Origin: Geosiphon pyriformis
Taxonomy: Eukaryota; Glomeromycota; Glomeromycetes; Archaeosporales; Geosiphonaceae
DNA: 64,000 nucleotides
Assembly (NCBI GenBank): GCA_016748015.1
Contig: JAAOMT010000553.1
Coordinates: 62,001 to 126,000, forward strand
Reading direction: 5' to 3'
Below the pieces are notes generated by a model, which ran no database searches, had not been told where the DNA came from, and was given only the letters and a program-made list of their open reading frames with translations. A program made the position numbers and the translations under genes. Shown here piece by piece: positions 22,400 through 34,274 of this stretch. Numbering within the stretch: the first letter of the stretch is position 1; each line of letters opens with the position of its first letter.

Positions 22400-23560
22400 T
22401 ATAATTGGTTCCAGATCTTGTGAAATCTCATCTGGTTGGATTAATATTTTCTGTACTCTCAGTTGTAGAATATTACTGGTGGATGCTAATGCTATATTTT
22501 GATATAGTTTTAGTCAATCTCTATGTGCTGCTTTGGTTAAGATTTTGTTGTTTAATCTTAATTTATAAACTCCATTTTCTAGAATTTTTTCTATGTAAAA
22601 TGGTCTGTCTCATTTGGGGTCAAATTTTTTATTTTGGTATGATGTAAAAGTACTTTGTCTCCAATTCTGAATTCGACTGGTTTATCTGGTAATTGGTTAT
22701 CATGTTTTTTTTGTGACTTTTGGATGTTATTAGCTGCTCTTTGCCATTTGTTTTCTAGTGTTTCTATTAAGTTATATGTTTTTCTTAACAATGTCTTTTG
22801 AAAATTTTCTTCTGTTATTGGTTCTGTTGGATATGTTTTGACTTCTATCTTAACTAGTAATGTTGTTGTTCTACCATATATTAATTTAAATGGTGTTGCT
22901 TGTGTAGTGTTTTGCTTTGTTGTCTGATAAGCAAATAATACTAATAGTATGAACAAATCCCATTCTTTTTGATTTTCTTGGCTGATTTTGGCAATTGCTT
23001 TACACAATGTTCTATTGAATTTTTCGACCAATTTGTTGGTTTGTGAATAATATAGTGATAATATTAATCTTTTTATTTCAAATTTTTGATTTAATTCTGT
23101 TAATGTTCTATTCACAAAATGAGTTTCTTTGTCAAATAGTAATTCTTTTGGGCACCCATGTTGACAAATTAAATCTTGATAAATGAATTTGGCAATGGAT
23201 TCTGCATCTGCTCTTTGAATGGCTTTTACTTTTGGCCATTTTGTGAGATAGTCTATGACTATTGCAATATATCTGTTGTCTCTGCTGGTTATAGTTAATA
23301 GTCCAACTAAGTCAATTATAATGTGATTAAATGGTTGTCTTACTTTGATTGGTCTTAATGGCTTATTGAATTTTGTTCCTTTTTTTTCCTGACAAGCATC
23401 ACAATTTTAAATATATTAGATAATGTCTGGATACATTGATGGCCAATAGTATCTTTTTCTGATTTTTTCTATGGTTGCTTCTTTGTCAAAATGTCCTGCT
23501 GTTGGATCTGAATATATGTTGAATAATATTGTCTCTTTCTCTGATTTTGTAATTACTCTG
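22400..23560 (-). pseudogene. Integrase of element D
   Basis: Catalytic core with D in IIIDLVGLL (near 23310), D in LLFDKETHF (near 23120) and E in KLVEKFNR (near 23020), so the DDE triad is complete. The N-terminal zinc region (23390-23480) is damaged by stops. The C-terminal half is open from 23115 to 22591 and includes FRIGDKVLLHH. Would join cDNA to target DNA; here broken only by stops outside the core residues. Confidence 0.85.
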
Positions 23561-25020
23561 GTTGATTGATCTGAATTTTTTTTGTTTTTCTGGTAAAGTA
23601 TATTTTAATGGTTAATAAAATATTTTGATTGTTGTTTTATGTTGTTTTATTCTTTTTGAGATAATTTTTTCTTGAACTGTTGAGTATTTATATAGTGCTG
23701 GAGTTGTTGATATTTTTGTATATTTATTTTTTGTTATATTTTTGGGTTGAAATGTTTTTAGATTTGTCTTATTCTCAACAAACCATTGGCATTTCCATTT
23801 TCTTTTTCTTTTTTGTAATGTACTGTATAATTAAATGGTAAAAGTTCTATTTTCTATTGGGATGGCAATTGTCTTCAAATTTTTGCTTCTGAATTAAAGT
23901 CAATCCTTTGTGATTAGTGTATACATCAAACTTTTGACTCAAGTATTATTTCTATTTGATAACAGCCCAATAGATAGCTAAGTGTTTTAATGCTAAAGTT
24001 CTATAGTTCTTTTCAGCTGGACTTAAGCTTCTGCTGGTGTAAGCTACTGGGTGTTCTCATCCATCCAGTTTTTTCTAAGATAGTACAGCTTTTAATGCTT
24101 GGCCAGATGCATTAGTAATAATGATGAATGGTTTGCTGTGATCTGGATAGATTAATACTAGGGCTTGAATAAGTTTTCTTCTCAGTGTGTTAAAGGCTTT
24201 TTGTTGGGTTTCAGTCCATTCATATTTGGTGTTCTTTGTTTAGAGTTGGTGTAGTGATTGAGTTATTTTGGAAAAGTCTTTGATAAAGCAGTAGTAGTAT
24301 CCAACAAATTTCAAGAATGTTCTTAATTTCATGAGATTATTTGGTACTGGAAAATTTTTAACAATCTCAATTTTATCTGGATCTGTTTTGATTCTGTTTT
24401 TGCTCACAACATGTCCCAAAAACTTGAGTTCAGTTTTTCCAAAGGAATACTTGGTTGTATTTAGTTTTAATCCAGCTCTTCTTAATCTTTCAAATACTTG
24501 TTGAAGATAATGCAAATGATTATCAAATGTTTTAGAGAACACCTTGATATCATCCAGATATACAACTACTGATTTCTATAGCAGTCTAGTATAGACAATT
24601 TTCATAAGCCATTGAAATATGGCAGGAGCATTCATTAAGCCAAATGATATAACTTCAAATTCAAAATTTTTTTCTCAAGTTGTAAAAGCCATTTTCTTCT
24701 TGTCTTTTGGTTTCATGGCTACTTGTTAATAACTACTGTTTAAGTCTAAAGTTGAAAACTATTTTTTTCTTCCAAAAGCATCAAACAGTTCTTGGATCTT
24801 TAGAGTTGGGTAATTATCTCTCTTAGTTACTCCATTAAGTTTCTAGTAATCTACACAAAAATGGATTTTTCTATTTTTTTTATGGACTAGTACCACTGGT
24901 GACGACCATGGGCTTATTGATGATTAAATTAATCCATTGTTCAACATCTAATTGATTTCTTGACAAATGATTTTGTGGTTAACTGGTGGTACTCAGTATG
25001 CTTTTTGTTTGATTGACATT
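23561..25020 (-). pseudogene. RT and RNase H of element D
   Basis: RNase H remnants lie at 23850-24110 and RT at 24240-25020. RT keeps YLDD (near 24555) and LGHVVS (near 24400). The Trp-position codon just before the catalytic box is TAG, where A has TAA and B TGA. Additional stops and short frameshifts are scattered in the palm and in RNase H. Inactive. Confidence 0.8.
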
Positions 25021-25517
25021 GTGTCTCCAGTTTTGATCTGATACTGAATTATGTCAGTTCTGTCAAATTCATTTTCATTTGCAAAAATGGCAGTAAAGTT
25101 GTTGAGTAACATTTTGAGTTGCATATGCTGGAGTAAGTCTAAATTTTCCAGATTCATTTGTTCTAATTGTTCTAGTTGGAGCAAATAATATTTGTTCTGT
25201 CCATAGATTGTTTGTAATGTTATGTTGACATATTTACATAGTTGTAAATAGTCTAAAATGGGGTTTGGTGGTTGGTTTTTGATTTCAATGGTTAAATATC
25301 CAATGATGGTTCTTTCTGGTATCTCAATGATGTCTCTTATGTTGTTATAAATGGAAATTTTGATGTGACTATGGTTTTTTGCTGGTATGTGTAGATTAAC
25401 TAGTCCGATCTTTCTTGATTCACAAAATGTGGCTTTTGCTTTAAAAATTTGAACCTGATCTTTCACTTTTCTTTCTATGGCTAATATGTACTGGTCATAT
25501 AGTGGAATGGAAATTGA
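25021..25517 (-). pseudogene. Pol leader of element D
   Basis: Same region as 961-1500 with NLHIPAKNHSHIKISIYNN; nearly the whole stretch from 25466 to 24993 is open. Ends with the FDRTDIIQYQIKTGD segment that precedes RT. Confidence 0.6.
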
Positions 25518-26060
25518 TTAATGAGTGGAGATAATTTCTCCTTTGTTAATAACTTCTTCTTCTGCCATATTAACTGGTATATCTATTCTATTTATTGATC
25601 TGAATTTTTGTATCCCTCTAATTGTAATCTCTAATTTTTTTCTGTTTCCCACTAATACTAATTGAGCTATTTTAACCAGAGACAGGAATATTGTCTGTGC
25701 TATCTTTTTATTTGGTTCTATGATATAGGTCTTTTTTGAGTCATTTTGTAGCATTGCAATAATATTTCTCACATATTCTGTGTTAATTATTCTTTTTTTG
25801 ATGTTGATTCCTTTTTTTGCTAAACTATTCCTAGATGTTAATTGAACTATTGTTGTTGCTAGAATTTCCAGTGCTATTTTGAGATCAATGCAAGTATGTG
25901 AATGTGATTCCAATTTAATGGTATTTTTTCTGGGATATCTCAGATTAAACTCTGCATTGGTATCATGCACATGTTCTGACATAATATCTTTATTATTATT
26001 ACTAAACCATTTAAGTTTCTGTTTTTTGATGAGGTCAGAAAGCACAATATATTGTTCTGG
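25518..26060 (-). pseudogene. dUTPase domain of element D
   Basis: Open over 175 codons. Motif 1 AEFNLRYP (Asp to Asn), motif 2 TSRNSLAKK, motif 3 KRIINTEYVRNI in which the catalytic Asp has become Asn, motif 4 EPNKKIAQTIFL, motif 5 KFRSINR (normally GFGSTGR). The frame is intact yet the active site is gone, as expected from transitions that do not make stops. Confidence 0.85.
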
Positions 26061-27130
26061 GTTTGAATCTGAATTCGAATTGTTGTCATTGCTATTGCCA
26101 ATTTTAACAGAGCTGGAACTGTTATTATTGTCATCATTGTTGTCAAAGTTTGAATCGGGATTGAATCATAATTCTAATTCTAATATGCAGCTGCTAATTG
26201 GTTTATCTTCCTCTGGAATTATGTAGATTATGTGGGGTGGTAGATTGTAGATGAGATCACACTTATTACAATATTAGAAGTCACATAAAATCAAACAGTG
26301 ATTACATAATCAGATGTTTATTTCTTCTAAACACTGTTTCTGCTTTTCTTTTGTTGGTGCCAAATTTTGGTAATGCTTGTTAAATTCCTCTGAGCCTGTC
26401 TCAATGTCTAAAAATGCATTTGGATTGGGAATAAAGATAATGTCAACTAGTTCTGGAGAGTTGTTTTTTATCTCCAGAATCTCACTGGGCAAAGCATCTT
26501 TTACTTTGGCACTGGCCATTTGCCAGATCTTGTCTTCATTATGTGGATGACTGTCCAAGCAAGAGATTACTTGGTGCCAGATGGCAGTAATAAGTGTGCC
26601 ATGACTGACCCAGTTGCTTATAAGAATTATGTATTGGCACAAAGCATCACATATTCCTCCTCATCCAGGAATGTTGTTCTACATTTTTTTGTTCAATAGT
26701 TGTTTGCCACAAGCAAGACATGGTTTGTTGTCCTACTTGCCTTGTTTTTTAGGATAACCATAGCATTTGCAGTGGCATGATTTGCAGTAGTAATGGGTTT
26801 GTATTCAGTAATCTTCATCTGACATGACCCAAGCTCTTATGAAAGACAGTTTCTTCTTGTAGTCTTTGCACTTAAGGGGAATATGAGGTGGTTCTGGCCT
26901 GGTATCTGTGGAGTATGAACTTCCCTAACTGCTAGTTTCCATGGTGTCATTGGTTTTTTTAGGTATGTTTTCTTCTTTTTTTTTCCCTTTTTCTTTGTCT
27001 TTTTTTTCTCAGTTTAGAATTGGTGATAGCTTGTTGTGGTTATTATTGGCCCAGAAAATTTGATAGGCTTTTCAGGTAGATTTTCCTTTTTCATTATCAA
27101 ACTTGATAAGAGGTGTTGATGGTGTAGTGA
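26061..27130 (-). pseudogene. Cys-rich region and Asn/Asp linker of element D
   Basis: Asp/Asn-rich linker (26080-26170), the cluster LCNHC and YCNKC near 26250-26310 with TAA at the Gln codon kept in element C, then a helical stretch (26310-26540) and further Cys positions up to 26900. Lys-rich low complexity at 26960-27100 precedes protease. Confidence 0.55.
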
Positions 27131-27640
27131 TAGGTTTGAAGTGGCCGCATGTGGCTAGTACACATGTGTGTCAACTGTTCTGGCTAAGTTGAAGCTCCTG
27201 CATGTTTCAATCAAGTGTCACATTGGTTTTGGACAACCAGTTATTGCCAACAAGTGCTTAGTATTAAGTGGTTTCTATGACTAATACCTTAATTGGTATG
27301 ATGATGCCATTGACTTTTATGAGGAGATCATCAATTTTGCCAATTGGAGTTTTGGTCACTCTATTGGTTGTTATGATTTTGACGCTGACAGTACAATCAA
27401 CTTGACAACCTAATTGGTCCATGAGTTGTCATATAATAATGCTGTCTGCTAATTTACTATCTAATATGAGTTTGATGGAATGGTCATCAATTTTAACATT
27501 AGTGTATATGATAGTAATTGGTTTTTTTTCAAGTGTGACTTTACTGAACAAAGGTGTAAATAACAGTTCCTCAAGTTTAAATAGAAAAATTGCTACTAGT
27601 AATTCATCATTAGTGACTGTGGCTAGAGGTATGTTGCTTA
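27131..27640 (-). pseudogene. Protease of element D
   Basis: Linker VAIFLFKLEE and active-site strand ILDSKLADSIII, where the DSG Gly is Lys. Stops after the active site. Inactive. Confidence 0.75.
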
Positions 27641-30600
27641 TGAGTGGTTGTGTTTGGTTGGTTTCTATGTTATTGGATAAGGCATCTTCTGGGATAACCA
27701 GAAAACTTAAATAGTGTTGGAAATTCAGTTTTTGAGTGAACTTGGTTCTCAAACTCTGCTGCTGTAATCCTGATGGTTAGTTGGAAGAACTGGAGATTAA
27801 TTAGTGGATAACCATCACCAATCTCCAGTTTTGGGCAACCCTTGATCTGGGATTTTCTGATGTTATCTGAGCTGAGTTTGGTGGCAGTATTGAGATTGCT
27901 GGTGCCTGATAGATTATTTGTGGCTGCAGTGGTTGATAGATTATGGATGTTGCCAGTTGATATATTGGAGGTGAGTATAATTGCTGTATCATTGATGCTT
28001 GATACATTGGTTAAGTCATTTAAGCATAATGTGGTTAATATTGGTAAGATTCTTGTGATTGATTACTGACATAATTCTGAGTTTGGATTCAGTAATCAGA
28101 GTTTTGATACTAATGGCCTGATTGTTGTTCACTTAATCATTTATGGCATTCAAATTGTAAATGTCTTTGTTTACCACAATAGTAGTATGCACATGTTTCC
28201 TGCTGTCACTGTTGATTGGTTGAGGATAATGCAGTGTTACCAGAGGTTTTTGGTCTCTTTTCTTGAATGTTGTTAATGTTAATTTGCTGTGAATTCATGT
28301 TTTCAGAAAGTAGTTGGATCTCCAGTAATTGAATTTATCTTCAAATTATCTTCTATAATTTGAACTGCTGGACTTATAAGTGGAATGACCAATTCCTTGC
28401 CAGTTATTTTATGTAGTTATGTTGTAATAAATGTTAACTCTTTCCCAGGAATTGCTCATCTAAAAGCCCACTAAAAATGTGTAGTTATTTTGCTATAAAA
28501 GTCAACTCTTTTTCAAAAATCTTGTCTGTAAAATACCCTAATGATTATGATAATAAAAGAACAGAAAAATAAAAGAAATGTAAAAGAAATAAAATTCTGT
28601 TAAGAGAAACATTTTCTATTCAGGCCTAGAGTTACTAACAGTTTATTGAAATTGGTAGCTAATCAATTTCAAAATGTTAGTTGTGTTGAAGGAATTTCAA
28701 GTGTAATAATTTTAAGGATTTGTTTTTCAAATACTTTTAATTTTTATTTGAATGTATAAAAGGTGATTTGTTTCAATTAAGATATCTAAAGTAGAATGCT
28801 ATGGTAAAATACTATAAGAAAATACATTTTTTTAAAGAGAGAAGCTTTTTTTTTATACAACTTGCTGTAGTACTAGTCTTTGAACTTGCACTTTTCTTTT
28901 TGCTACAATTTGGGTAAACTAAAGATACATTTCAGCAAACTACAAGTTATTTCATTAAACTATTGATTATTTCGGCCAATTTTTATTAATTTTAGCAAAT
29001 TTTGACTATGTTAAATAGTTCAGGATATTGTGTAATTTGATTATCTTAATTTTTATGATACAAATTAAATTATTGATTGAGTAATGATATTTAATAATTT
29101 GATTAAATAATAAGTAATATTCAAGATAATAATAATATATGTTAATTAATAATAGGAATTATGAGAGTAATTTTATGCTAATTAATAGCTAAAATTCTAT
29201 TAGTAACAGCAAAATGCGACTAATTTTGAAAGCAATTTCTGTTTTTCTGATTGTTGCATTATTATAAAGGTTGATAAATGGCTTGATTGTTGTTAGCTAA
29301 ATATCTCTCTAATTTCTGATTAATTGAGTCACTAAATTGCTTCAACTTGGAATCCAAGTTAGATGATTTGTTCATTACTAGGTTTATGGCTTGGGTGTAA
29401 TTGGCTTTGAGTTCAGCTCCTTCAAAATCTCTGGCATTTGTAATGGTAGCTTGAAGGTCTACTGAATGCAATGAATGTATGCATTCAAAAATGCTACTGC
29501 ACAGGCCTCTAATGAATTGGTTTAGAATTTGTGACACTGTGAAATAATCAGCCTGTATTGTCTGAATTTGGCATAGATTTCTATAGAAGCATCTCAAGTA
29601 AGTAGTGATTGCTTCAGTTTCTCCTTGTTTAATAGTGGTAAATGTATTAGCCAAGTGATTAATACTGTTGTTATTGCTAAAATATTTTAGAAATTCTAGC
29701 TTGAATGTATCGAAAGTTTGGGGTTTCTGGACCAAATTCTGATATCAAGAGTTAACAGTATCTTAAAGAAAATATGAAATGACTTGAAAGGCTTTTGTGT
29801 TATTCTATCTATTAGCTATAATGGCTTTTTCAATATCATTAAGTCATATTTGAGCATTATTCTCTTTACCCATGCACTTTTTGAGTTTTGCTATTGGGGT
29901 GTAGACTATTGTATCCAAGTTTGGTTATTGTTGTTGTGGTTGAAGTGGTAACTGAATTTAAGATTGTGACAGTGGTTGTTGTTGTGTGGCAACTAGTAGT
30001 GGGTTGATGACAATTACTGGAAGTAAGTGTTGTTGATTATTAATGTTGGAGTTTGAATCATTCTAATTTTGCTGATTATTGGGATTGAGATTGTTCTGAT
30101 TTTCCTGAGTTTGAATATTCAGAGTTTTAATTTCCAGGTTTTCTACAATCAGATTCTGGTAATTAAATTCTTAATTGTCATCTTCTTTTTCTTCTGATTT
30201 GGTTATCTTCTAAAGACTTGCAGTTCCAAAATCTGGTTGAGGTGGTGGTAATCAAAATTCTGATAGTATTGAAAATTATGATTTGAATCCTTCAAAGTAA
30301 TCACTGTAGGTTTTCAATAATTCTGCTTTCTTTTATTTACTTTGAAATGAGAGTTGTCCAAATGTTGATGTTGTGTTTGATGTGGACATGTCTGCTAATA
30401 TAATATTGATAGTACTTTTGGGTGTGTGATAATATAATAGATATAGTAGAGATTCAATTTTTTGTTTCTTTTATATTAGTAATTGTATTTTTTTTGAAGT
30501 TATTGCTGATGTTTGTAGCTTTCCTTTACTCTTATCTGCATAGATAATGGGAAATTGTTGCTGAGTGTATCTTTTAATTTCTTGATTAATTTCTCTAATA

Positions 30601-30650
30601 ATTGGTGCAAATTTTGGGCTTATAAAAAGATATATTGTATATAATAGTCT
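27641..30650 (-). pseudogene. Gag of element D, interrupted by a solo LTR
   Basis: C-terminal part with the zinc knuckle (YYYCGKQRHLQFEC pattern near 28145-28190) and Gln/Asn-rich tail lies left of the solo LTR; capsid (open 29262-29735) with FLKYFSNNNSIN and AINLVMNKSSNLDSKLKQF lies right of it. The Gln-rich N-terminal part is 29880-30300 and the sequence ends near 30650, without leader or LTR. Several stops. Confidence 0.75.
28235..29208 (-). repeat. Solo LTR, family 1, inside gag of element D
   Basis: 974 bp from TGTTACC to AGTAACA, inverted relative to element B's LTRs and homologous over the full length, including the TATA (minus strand, near 28853) and a decayed tandem array (28910-29000). 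Flanking 4 bp are GCAG and GCAA, a target duplication with one transition. Left by LTR-LTR recombination. Confidence 0.9.
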
Positions 30651-30654
30651 GAAT

Positions 30655-33290
30655 CAAAAAGAAGTTTTTTTGCCACTACTATAGAAAATTTTCTACAATT
30701 TTTTGTTTTATAAGAATAAAAAGCATAACTATTTATATGACTATAAATTAGATTCAAAGTTTTTTACAAAAACTAACAAACAGAATTCTAAGAGTAATAT
30801 GACTTTTTTTCTGGCAATTAGAGTTTTTATGAATAATACAATCTAGTTTAAGAATAACATAACAGTTATTCAACATATTTTAAACATTATTAGTGAATTT
30901 TTTCAGATCAATAACATTTTAATTAACTTAAAAAAAACAGTTGCTATATCTATTAGTCAAAAAACAAAAACTTTATGTTTATTAATAGGTAGATTAAATA
31001 TTTTAATAACTAAAAAATATGTGTTTTATAGATACTTAAGCATTTTTTTGTTTACAGATGGTTTTTTTAAGTCAAATCTGGTCAAAACTTATTTAGACAT
31101 CAAGTTTTTTATGAATTTAGTTTTGAGAAAAACTGTTTTTAATAAACAATTTTTGTACTTAATGTTTGTTATTCTATAGTTTATAATTAGTTACAGATTG
31201 TAATTTAGTTATATGTCAATAAGTATATATAAAAAATATAACAAAATATTAAGAAAAGAGTTAAAACTCAAGACCAATTTACTTAAAGACTTTTTTAATA
31301 AAGCCATTTTCTATTTTAAATTATATGGTTTTAAAACATTTAAACAAATACAGACCAAAAATTTGCTGACTAATTTGGTGGTTTTTGTCAATTCAGAAAA
31401 AATTTTTGGCAAATTATTTGAATACAAAGCTATAAATCTGCAAAATATTAGTTAGATGTTTTAATACTTTTTTAGTTTTTGATTAAATTGTTGATTAATT
31501 TCATAAATTGTTTTTTAACAAATATAACCAACACTTTGGTATTATATAAATTGTTTTTGAATAATAATCTACTTAATGTTTTTTAAACTAATAGTAGTGT
31601 TATTGTTACAAATATCTTGAATTTAAAATATTATTTGAATATAGTAAGTTTATTAAAAAGATTTGATATCATTTTTGTAAACCAACTTTTGGATTGTTAA
31701 GATACATGCTTTACATAACATATATTTTACAAATAGAAAAGACTAAATTTTAAGGATTCAGTTTTTGGTTAGTTTATTTTACTTGTTAATTTTATTAAGA
31801 TTGATAGTATAGTCAACAATAGTTTTTTGGTTTTTTATCTTATTTTTAGTGATTACTTGTATAACTTTGGTTTTATTAATAAGTATTTTATAAAAAATAA
31901 GTTTAACAATATAGTTGTTTATACAAATAAATTGGTAAAAAATTTGGAATCTATAAGTACTTATAATAATACTACTGTCTATTTTTTAAACATTAATGTG
32001 AATATAAAAATTAAGATATATGGCTTGCTCTTTTCAATTTTAGTAAAACTGCAAACTATTGTTCTTGTTTTAGAATATGTTTTTGTGTTTAGCTCAATTA
32101 TATTGTTTATAAATAACCAAATAATATTAAATATATATAAGTTAATTAAAAAAAATATCAGTCTTAATTTTTGTAATAAATACTGAATAAAAAAAGAATA
32201 TATTTATTAGACTATTATGTCTAGACATTTGTTAATTGATTAAAACAAAATCAAAAATTATTCCAAAGTTGTTGGCAATAAGCATACAGATTTTTTTGCC
32301 AATACTATTACTATGTCTAATTTTATGTTATCTGTTAAGATACTATATTACTTTTTTGTTATTAAAAACAGATCTGTTTCTGAAAATATTTATTATTTTA
32401 TTAGATATTTGTTTAAGACTATTAATTTTGTTAATTGAAAATTCAAATATACTAATAATGCTGTAAATAAAACTTTTTACAACTTTTTTAATATATATAA
32501 AATCTTTAAAATATAGCATTCTAATAATTGAGTTTATCCTGGCTTTATCAGTTTTATATTTACAGTATTTTGGTTTTATTTTATAAAGGCACTGTATTAT
32601 CACTTATTTATAATTAAAAAAAGAGATTATATAACTTAAATTATCTTAGTGTATTGTGTATTTAATGTAGATTAATTAAAAACTTTAATTATATATTTTT
32701 ATATATTTACAATAATTGTGCCAGAAAAAAACTAATTTTGAATACTATTTGAAAATAAACTGTTTTGCTAGATGTTAGTATTATTAATTATAAAATGATC
32801 TAAACTTTATATAAGACTGAGTCTTCTAATTATTTATATATATTATTGACTAAAAGTTTATAATAAAAAAATAAATGGCTAATATAATACATTTGTTGAG
32901 TATTGAATTTAATAGTAGTTTATTGGTTATTAATTTGGTCTAGAGTTTTGCTGAAAATTACAGATTTGTCATATAGTTACTGACTACTAAACTGAAAGTA
33001 TATTATAAAAAATATAATTTTCTGTTATGTAATAGATCTGTAATTCCGACCATTTCTGACTTGTTATTTTTGTAATTTCTTAAAATAATTCATGATTTTG
33101 GCATTAAATTGGATATGTATATTTGCTTTGGATTGTATTTTTGTTTGATCAATATATATTTGGGTTTTTTGTATAACTTTTCTGTAATAGATAATTTAAG
33201 TATATAATACTGTCTTGATTGACTTAAGTGACTAGTTATATGTAAAAAAACATAAATCATACTTAATATAAAATCTTATATGATTATATA
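30655..33290 (+). mobile_element. LINE relic G (3' part of ORF2, AT-decayed)
   Basis: Starts in mid-RT (the QKEVFLPLL stretch matches DQGEVFSPLL of the LINE at 38.3-43 kb) and follows that ORF2 through the post-RT region (31213-31455), RNase H (31827-32186, with YTNKLVKNLESIST) and C-terminal region, down to a 3' UTR motif near 33220 that also occurs in the other LINEs. Nearly every codon is shifted to A/T and stops are frequent. Long dead; its 5' part is missing at the junction with element D. Confidence 0.75.
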
Positions 33291-34080
33291 TTTTTAAGTA
33301 ATAGTTAAACTGTATTTATAAAATAATAATAATTAAAAAATCAAAAAATTAACAATTAAAAACTAATTACTACTTAAATTTTCAAATATTAATAATAATT
33401 AATTAGCAAAATTAAAAATTATTCTAATTTAAAAACTTTAATTTATTTTTATAATTGAATAAAAAAACGTATTATTAAAAAATATTCTAATTTAATAACT
33501 AAATACTTTTTTAATATTAATAATTATATTTTGTTTAAGAAAATTAATCTCTTAAAAAAGAATTTATTAAGCTAAAAAAACCTCAAAAACAAAGCCTTTC
33601 TACTTTTACAAAACAAAAATAATTACAGTTCTGTCTTAAAATCAATGAATAAAATATTAAAAATTAAACTAAAACTTTTAAATTTTAATATTAAATGACA
33701 AATTATCAAGTTATAAAATCAAGTCTGTAAAAAGATATCATAAAATTTAACGAAAAAATAAAGCAAAAAATGTATAATGGTCATAAACAACAATTTTTTG
33801 GAATTAATTATTAAAGCCAAAAAAGCTTTTGAAAGCAAAAACTTGGCAGAATTAGTAAAAGTTTTAAAAAAAATAGAAATATTACAACATTAGTGTTTAT
33901 GCTAATAATCAAATAACAATTAATAACATAATCAGCAATTAGGAAATAATAAGAATAAGCCATTAAATTATCCTCTTATTTTTGTATTTTTAGCAAGTGT
34001 TAAGTTTATTGTTAGTAAGAAAACTGGCTTTTAGAAAGAAAAACCAAAATTTAACTGCTTCTCTTAATGTTATGACCCAG
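33291..34080. other. AT-rich stretch without recognisable gene
   Basis: Very AT-rich, dense stops in all frames. I see nothing I can name. Composition changes sharply at about 34070, where the NSE2 upstream region begins. Confidence 0.6.
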
Positions 34081-34274
34081 TGACGTCACAAATCCACTTT
34101 GTCTGTTTTGTTGCAAATAACAATTTTGAATTTTTAGTACAACTTTTTGATGAATAATAATCAAGACGCGAATGGCATGAGACTATTGATCTTTCTTATT
34201 GGTCAATTTAAGTGACTCCAACGCGTGTAAATTATTGAGATCATGGTTTCATATCTCGAAAAGAATTTTCTACT
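34081..34274 (+). promoter_or_regulatory. Upstream region of NSE2 with CRE, CCAAT and MluI-box motifs
   Basis: Less AT-rich than its surroundings. TGACGTCA (34081-34088) is a perfect ATF/CREB-type palindrome, ATTGG (34198-34202) is an inverted CCAAT box, and ACGCGT (34221-34226) is the MBF/MluI cell-cycle box, 49 bp before the ATG. An MBF site would suit an S-phase DNA repair gene. Motif occurrence is seen; use is inference. Confidence 0.5.

Larger units (their letters stand above)
20890..30650 (-). mobile_element. Element D: Ty3/Gypsy retrotransposon (family 2), 5' LTR missing
   Basis: Right to left: gag (30650-27641, split by a solo LTR), protease, Cys-rich region, dUTPase, leader, RT, RNase H, integrase, ORF3 remnant and 3' LTR (20890-21676). 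The 5' end is lost at a junction with a decayed LINE near 30650. It is more complete in the integrase half than the other minus copies. Stops throughout. Its 3' LTR adjoins gag of element C, so it probably inserted there. Confidence 0.85.

Noticed and set aside
1-25000. Alternative genetic code with TGA or other stops read as sense codons
   Set aside because: All three stops occur in the elements, at codons that are CAA in sister copies or expected Trp/Arg. The reconstructed host genes use TGG for Trp and end at ordinary stops. Mutation explains it better.
33780-33900. Short stretch with KAKKAFESKNLAEL as gag or ORF1 remnant
   Set aside because: Similarity to gag of element D is too weak and limited to a few residues.
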